DNA from: Adiantum capillus-veneris
Lineage: Eukaryota > Streptophyta > Polypodiopsida > Polypodiales > Pteridaceae
Direction of reading: 5' to 3'
NCBI GenBank assembly: GCA_014529385.2
Contig: CM043959.1
Span: 1,270,358 to 1,334,357 of the forward strand
DNA: 64,000 nucleotides
Within the stretch, counting starts at the first letter, position 1; every line of letters begins with the position of its first letter. The position numbers were made by a program, and so were the translations under genes. The notes beneath the pieces are model-generated. The model worked only from the letters and a program-made list of their open reading frames with translations, was not told the origin of the DNA and searched no databases. This document shows positions 58,762 to 64,000 of the stretch, one piece after another.

Positions 58762-58766
58762 GGGCA
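58762..58766. repeat. Target-site duplication GGGCA, right
   Basis: Matches 56443-56447. Confidence 0.88.
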
Positions 58767-59325
58767 GTTGCCGCCACTAGCTTCAGCTAGAGAGCGACTT
58801 ATGAGTGACAGAGAGGAGCAAGAAGTGCTCTGTATAATTAATTTGGACCCATATGTTGGAGTTCAAGTTACTGGTGTTTGAACCCATGGGTCAGAGTTCA
58901 AGGCACATGCATCTGGCAGGCAACCAATCCGACATATCTAAAACACTATGGATGAGTGCACCAATCCATTGTTGTTGGTCGGATTATGGAAAGGATGTGT
59001 TCTAACACTTCATTATCATTATGGACCCAAAGTCTTGCGCCCCTTTCGGTATTTCTTTACCATTAATCATTTCAAAGTACAACTCCCGAGGGACCTCTAC
59101 TCTCAGACTCTGCCTCCAGATCCTTTGCGGAGTGAGGCCCCGATGTCTCTTATAAAGAGTATAAGGGATGCCCAAAAGCATTCAGTTCAAAAGCACTAAA
59201 CCCAAAAGCATCTACTCTCAAAAGCTGTCAACGTGAATCACAGAAATCAGTAAAGCCTGCCACGTGGCATAGCTAGCACAAAACACAGAATTTTCGTATA
59301 GCTTGCCACGTCTTCATGTTAGCGC
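58762..59325 (-). repeat. LTR-like repeat family H, copy 2 (right part)
   Basis: Continuous with 56400-56447 once the solo LTR is removed. Matches 50519-51095 almost base for base over long stretches. Confidence 0.85.
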
Positions 59326-62165
59326 GATTTACGAAACCTCATTCAGAGTGCAAGCTTTTGGTCTTTAGGATTTTAGGCCCCTCAGCCGGGATACTATAAG
59401 TCGGTACAACTTTAAGCTTGAAGTTCTTTAATTCTTTGCCCCCTCGGGCCCCATCGGACGGGGACCCCATAAGTTGGAACACTTATGACATTTTATCAGG
59501 AATCTATATGGGTGGTCATGCCACAGTGACACTACGCTTCCGCATCTCGACTTTGACACAAATGACCTAGTATAAGCCATATAAGTGCCACCTCATTTAA
59601 GCCAAGGAATGCAGAATCATTTCTGTGATCTTGGCTTATGACTTGAGGCTAGAGTGCTTTATTTATTTGGCCAATTGTGTATGAAGCTTAGTCACATGAC
59701 ATGATCAATTCCATCTTTGGAGCCACATTTCCCGTTTCTAGCAACCATGTAGTGTTGTTTCGAAACGCGTTCAAAACTTACAAAGCGTTTCTTACGTATG
59801 GAACCCATTTATTATCATGCTAACCTAAAGTTTGTAAAACTCTTGTTTCTTAACAAGATCAAAAAATCCTACGCTACTGGTTTCGTACGATTCCGTTACA
59901 GCAAACTCCATGCAGCTTCTCTCTTGTGTGCAATGTACGTTGACCTTTTTGGATGTGTGTGTGAGTCGACTGCAGAATAAACTCGCTCTCTTTCTCTACA
60001 TCAGCTCTCTCTCTCTCACACACACACAGATAGAGCAACCCTCTTTTCTTCTATTGTTTTGTGCTATCGTACTTATTCATGTGTGTAATTTATTTGGTTT
60101 GAACCCATTTTATAAGAATCTAAGAGTGAGATAATAAGTATTCTTACATAAGCGAGTTTTTTAATTCCCAATTTTGATACATTTCAAACTTTTTTGCGAC
60201 CCATTTCATGCCTATGAAACCCCACTTTGTACTTATGTTTCAGTGGGCTTGTCAACTAGCAGCCATGCCATCTTCCAAGTGGTTTATTCACAAAAATGTC
60301 AATTTTTCCCTGCCCTGAAACCTCCTCCACGTTTCTTCCAATTTGTAGTAATCATGGTGTAAAAAAGGAACACTGCTCTTCCTTAGGCACACATGCCCTA
60401 GCTGAAGATAAGTGTTACCAAGCTGTGGTGGAGTCTCTCAGTGCAGGTAAAACGGATATAACCTGACATGAACCACCTCATAGCTTGGCCAGAAGTCTTC
60501 AATAGCAGTGGACGAATGAATGAGCATACGTTACCAACATTTCCCATGGAGTCAAAAAAAAAAAAAAGGCTTGGCTTAGAACACGACTGACTACACTGAC
60601 AAGAAAAGCAGGACCTTGAAAGGATGTGGACTCACAGAGTGCGACAACATCTAACCCAGGCAACAAGACAGATAAGAGTGCCTCCTTTCTCTTCAGCTCA
60701 TGTAGGCACCTTACATACTACGGACAAGAAAACACAGCATAGAAATGAGAATACCCGAGATGATACATGACCATGAACTCGGCCCAGTATTCGCAGCGAC
60801 TCCGAGCATGCTTCTGGATTGGGACACGACGATGGCAGAGACGGTGAGCGTTTGAGTACACGCCGCATGTACAAGAAACCCTTGGAGCGCCAAGCCATGG
60901 CCATCTTTCTCAGCTGCGCAGAGAGTTTTTTTTCCGCATATGTACCAATCGACAGTCACATCATTTTGACATCACAAGACATCACATGACAAATCACATT
61001 CAACATTCATTCGGATCTTAGACCATGATTTATCGACAATGCAGTTAGCAATCGCATCTAGATCCACTCAGGACCTCATAGATGCCCGATTGACTAACCC
61101 CTATTACATCCATGGGATGGTTTGCCCATCATCACTTTTAGCTTGAAACGCCATCGCGGCTTGAATGTTGTCTTTTAAGCCATGGTCACGCGAGGTTTAG
61201 TTGTCCGTAGATCAACCAACAGCCTCCCCAATCTCTCATCGGTTTCGTACGCCAACTGTGCCTATTGAGGCATAGTCACAAAAAACTCCCGTTCAACGCT
61301 TGCTCTTCTGCCTACGCCTTGCCCTTTCTCTCTCTACCTGCTTCTGTTGACGGTGGACGCTTTGTGTTGCTGTCAGTAAACTGTCGAGGCTTAGTGAGAA
61401 CTAAGCCTTGTGTGACCATGCCCTTAGGATCAAGTTGGGTGACGAGGCTATGCGGGCCTCAAACACATGTCCAAGAGGTCCCTCTCGAGCCATCTCAGGC
61501 AACTTTGGACAATCTTGAAAAATCTCAGGCAACTTTGGATTTTTACCTGAGCTGCTTTGACAATGCAACACTCATCTTCAATGTGTGAGAGCCAAGTCAC
61601 GTTGATTCCCACTTCCTTCTTCGTGAGGGAAATTGTATGTTCTAGATAGTTGATCTATGCCAATGGAAACTATCTGTTATAGATTTTTACCTGAGCTACT
61701 TTGACAATGCAGCACTCATCTTCAATGTGTGAGAATCAAGTCGCATTGTTTCCCACTTGCTTCTTCATAAGTTGATTTGGGTGTCTTCATCCAGTTCCTT
61801 CCTTGATAGTGACGAAGGTCCACTTTGTTGTGAAGCTTGGTTGATTGACGACGGTGCTTGTCATTTCCACTAAATAGATTTGCCAATCCTCACTACTCCA
61901 TGGAGAGTAGGTGCTTGTTGAAGTAGGTCCTTGGGCTTAATCGTCGAGTGATGCCTAAAACTTTAAAATATTTGGCCCTTGAACTTTCCTTTCTAAAGCA
62001 CTTACTTGGGTGCACTTGTAGACCTATTGTCTTGATTAAGCCTTACATGCAGTTGAAGTAAGGTATATTCGAAAGTCCTCTTCTAGACTTATTGAGTGAC
62101 AACCACCCCGATACAGACCAAATAGATAAAGTCCTTCTGATTTACTCTTTACCATACATATAAAT
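59326..62165. other. Unrecognised sequence
   Basis: No domain was found on either strand. Frames such as 59798-59980 (+) and 60959-60711 (-) have no recognisable features. It contains a direct repeat at 61541-61625 / 61684-61768, sharing TTTTTACCTGAGCT and CTCATCTTCAATGTGTGAGA. Confidence 0.4.
61541..61768. repeat. Direct duplication, ~85-bp unit, 143-bp period
   Basis: Two copies begin TTTTTACCTGAGCT (61541, 61684) and differ at a few positions. Confidence 0.9.
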
Positions 62166-63634
62166 TGTAATGGAAATGGCCTATTAACTTTGAGAGTAGC
62201 GAAAATTAGAGAAAGCACTTTTGTGACATAAACATAGCTGATGGTAGCAACATAAATATAGCATTTGTTAACTTGGCATGAACAATACTCTTGCAAGAGA
62301 GAGAGTTTAGAGAACATGACAACATTTGAGGACCGGATTTATGTGGAGCCGCGGTCCCCCCTCCAATAGGCATTTGTATTATAGTTTATCCCATTAAGAG
62401 AGACTTGGTACAACACAATATTTGTGTTCCTTGTGACCTAGGTGATGCAATGGAGATGGAAAGCTTCATGCATCACGAGCATAACATAAACTTTGTGGAA
62501 AGCATTAACTATCCCAAGCCTCAGTCCCAAGGCCTCAAACACCTTTAAAGGTGGAGAGAGCTAGCGGGGAATGAGGGTAGGGAAATGAAAGAAGAAACAT
62601 TTCATAGGAGAAAGAATTAGTTCCTCACTTATCATCACTCTTCTTGATAGCATACATAATATCATAGTAATGAAGATGGAGAAGATGGCAAGCTTAAGCA
62701 TTGAAGCATGGCTCTTGGTTGGATTTGCATTCCATAGGCAAGAGTGTTGGTGTAGGCTCTCAACTTCTCTACTAGTTTGGAGAAGGAGATGGAGCTCTTG
62801 CACTTTGCACTTCACACAATGAGAGTGTGTGTGAGTGTGTGTGGGAGAGTATATCCCCCAAGATGGCACCCTTCTTGCTTTAGTCGACCCCCCCTTGTAG
62901 CTCTGGCTTGAAGCTCATTGGACCCCTCTAGGCCTAGCCAATCACAAGCAAGAGGCATATCAAGCAAGCATGCTAGTCTTGGGACAAGTTTCCCCCTTTC
63001 CCCTTTGAGAGAGAGGACTTGATAAATGCAAAAACAATTAATTAAATTAACTAATTTATCATTGGACCCCTTGAGAGGCCAACCAATAGGCTTTAGACAC
63101 GCCATGAGGGCAACATGAGGAGGAGCTTGACAAGTGTCCCTTTTGCTTTCTTTGTACCAAGCTTGCCTTGTGTGAGGGTGTGTGTGTTCTCTCTCATCCC
63201 CCTAGCTTTAGGGCTCGCCCTCTCTCTTGTAGGGATAGGATTTGACTTTTTGGACACCTTACCTCCAAGCACCTTAGTTAGCAAGCATGACAAAGCACCT
63301 CAAGCCTGGGTAGTGTTCCCACAAGCACCTCAGGCTCCCTAGTCAGCAAGCATGACAAGCACCTCAAGCACGACAAGCATCTCAAGCACCTTAGTCATCA
63401 AGCACGACAAGAACCTCAAGCTTGGTCCAGGTTCCCACCTCATGCTCAGCCCTAGCTTACCTAAGGTCAAAGGACTTTTTAACACTAACCTTTGGAGGTC
63501 TTGAATGAAGCTAACCCTAAGGTCTTTAAACTCCATTATCTAGCATTGCTCTTTGACAGACCATCTCTCATTTAGACCCCTTTTCTATTGGCCCCGTGTT
63601 GAGATAGATCTGAAAGATATTATATTTTATGACA
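62166..63634 (-). repeat. 3' LTR of the 28.9-kb gypsy family, opposite orientation
   Basis: On the minus strand it starts TGTCATAAAATATAATATC at 63634 and ends CCATTACA at 62166. It matches 28919-30298 except for an extra segment of about 100 bp near 62200-62310. A PPT-like AAGAGAGAAG (63647-63638) precedes its start, so internal sequence lies to the right. No PBS follows its end. Confidence 0.9.
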
Positions 63635-64000
63635 TTACTTCTCTCTTGAAATCATAGTTGTCCTCGACTATGAGGTAGAAGAGATAAAGCCTTAGTCATT
63701 AGCCAATCTTGCTTAGCGGGTAGAGGACCCCTTTTTACCCTACGACATCTTTCCAAGATGGATTAGTAATCCATTTGGTGATTGGGAGATATAGCTGCCG
63801 CAAGCATGTCTACTCTTTAGTCCATTTCATTCTCCCAAGTACGTGACAAATTCTACTTGGTGTTTGAGAGACGTCGTCATCACAAACATGATTATAAGCA
63901 TGCATACTATTTAAATTTGTGCACAATGAAAAGAGAACTAGTCTTATAAGACAAAAACATTGGTCATTTAAAAGAAATTTGTACATTTGCTTACTCTAAT
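63635..64000 (-). other. Presumed 3' internal end of the gypsy element
   Basis: On the minus strand GTCGAGGACAACTATG precedes the PPT, the form seen at the ends of gypsy pol. No integrase motif is readable in this short piece. Confidence 0.4.

Noticed and set aside
60530-60575. A second SINE, because of a GAGTC plus poly(A) run at about 60545-60560
   Set aside because: No A or B box and no similarity to the 55-kb SINE body upstream.
60698-60959. Two overlapping minus-strand ORFs with hydrophobic ends
   Set aside because: No recognisable domain, no splice context and no support from neighbours.

Overview
This window looks like nuclear DNA of a land plant with a large, repeat-rich genome. The evidence is an intron-containing RecA-type gene of the organellar-targeted plant class, Ty3/gypsy and Ty1/copia retrotransposons with plant-type primer-binding sites (tRNA-Asp and initiator-Met), a CACTA (TNP2) transposase remnant, LINEs, one tRNA-derived SINE, a hAT-like MITE and very long GA/CT and GT microsatellites. 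I cannot fix the taxon. The retroelement wording recalls non-angiosperm plants, but that is an impression, not proof.

Layout. 1-1.7 kb: decayed gypsy integrase, then a protease plus a W-x-P-K-rich domain. 2.3-4.1 kb (-): TNP2 transposase pseudogene. 4.2-6.6 kb: microsatellites and a TACCAGTA-type satellite split by a 1.3-kb segment. 7.57-17.05 kb: an LTR remnant interrupted by a 9,043-bp LTR element (7955-16997) with target-site duplication GAAGT, both LTRs, PBS and PPT; it encodes gag and protease but no recognisable RT, RNase H or integrase. 18-27.2 kb (mostly -): a copia gag fragment and a second gypsy-derived element with gag/protease and W-x-P-K domains. Its leader holds a ~283-bp tandem array in which every unit carries the palindrome CATGGATCGCGATCCATG. 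28.9-34.2 kb (+): gypsy element with 5' LTR, PBS, gag, protease, partial RT and partial integrase. 34.9-37.9 kb (-): 5'-truncated LINE. 38.9-43.1 kb (-): RecA gene, the only credible intact host gene, with a LINE fragment in its largest intron and a decayed duplicate of its last exon just downstream. 44.1-47.6 kb (+): gypsy 5' LTR, PBS, gag and protease. 47.6-50.5 kb (-): copia pol. 51.1-55.8 kb (-): gypsy element whose RT core is deleted and whose LTR contains a SINE. 56.4-58.8 kb: a solo LTR (TSD GGGCA) holding a LINE tail and a hAT-like MITE. 62.2-63.6 kb (-): an LTR inverted relative to that at 28.9 kb.

The window is therefore a nest of mobile-element insertions around one host gene. Several insertions can be proven because an empty, paralogous target site lies in the same window. 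The least ordinary feature is the recurrence of gypsy-derived sequences (three remnants, at 0.7-1.7, 8-17 and 21-27 kb) in which the protease is followed by a domain of repeated W-[VI]-P-K motifs rather than by reverse transcriptase.
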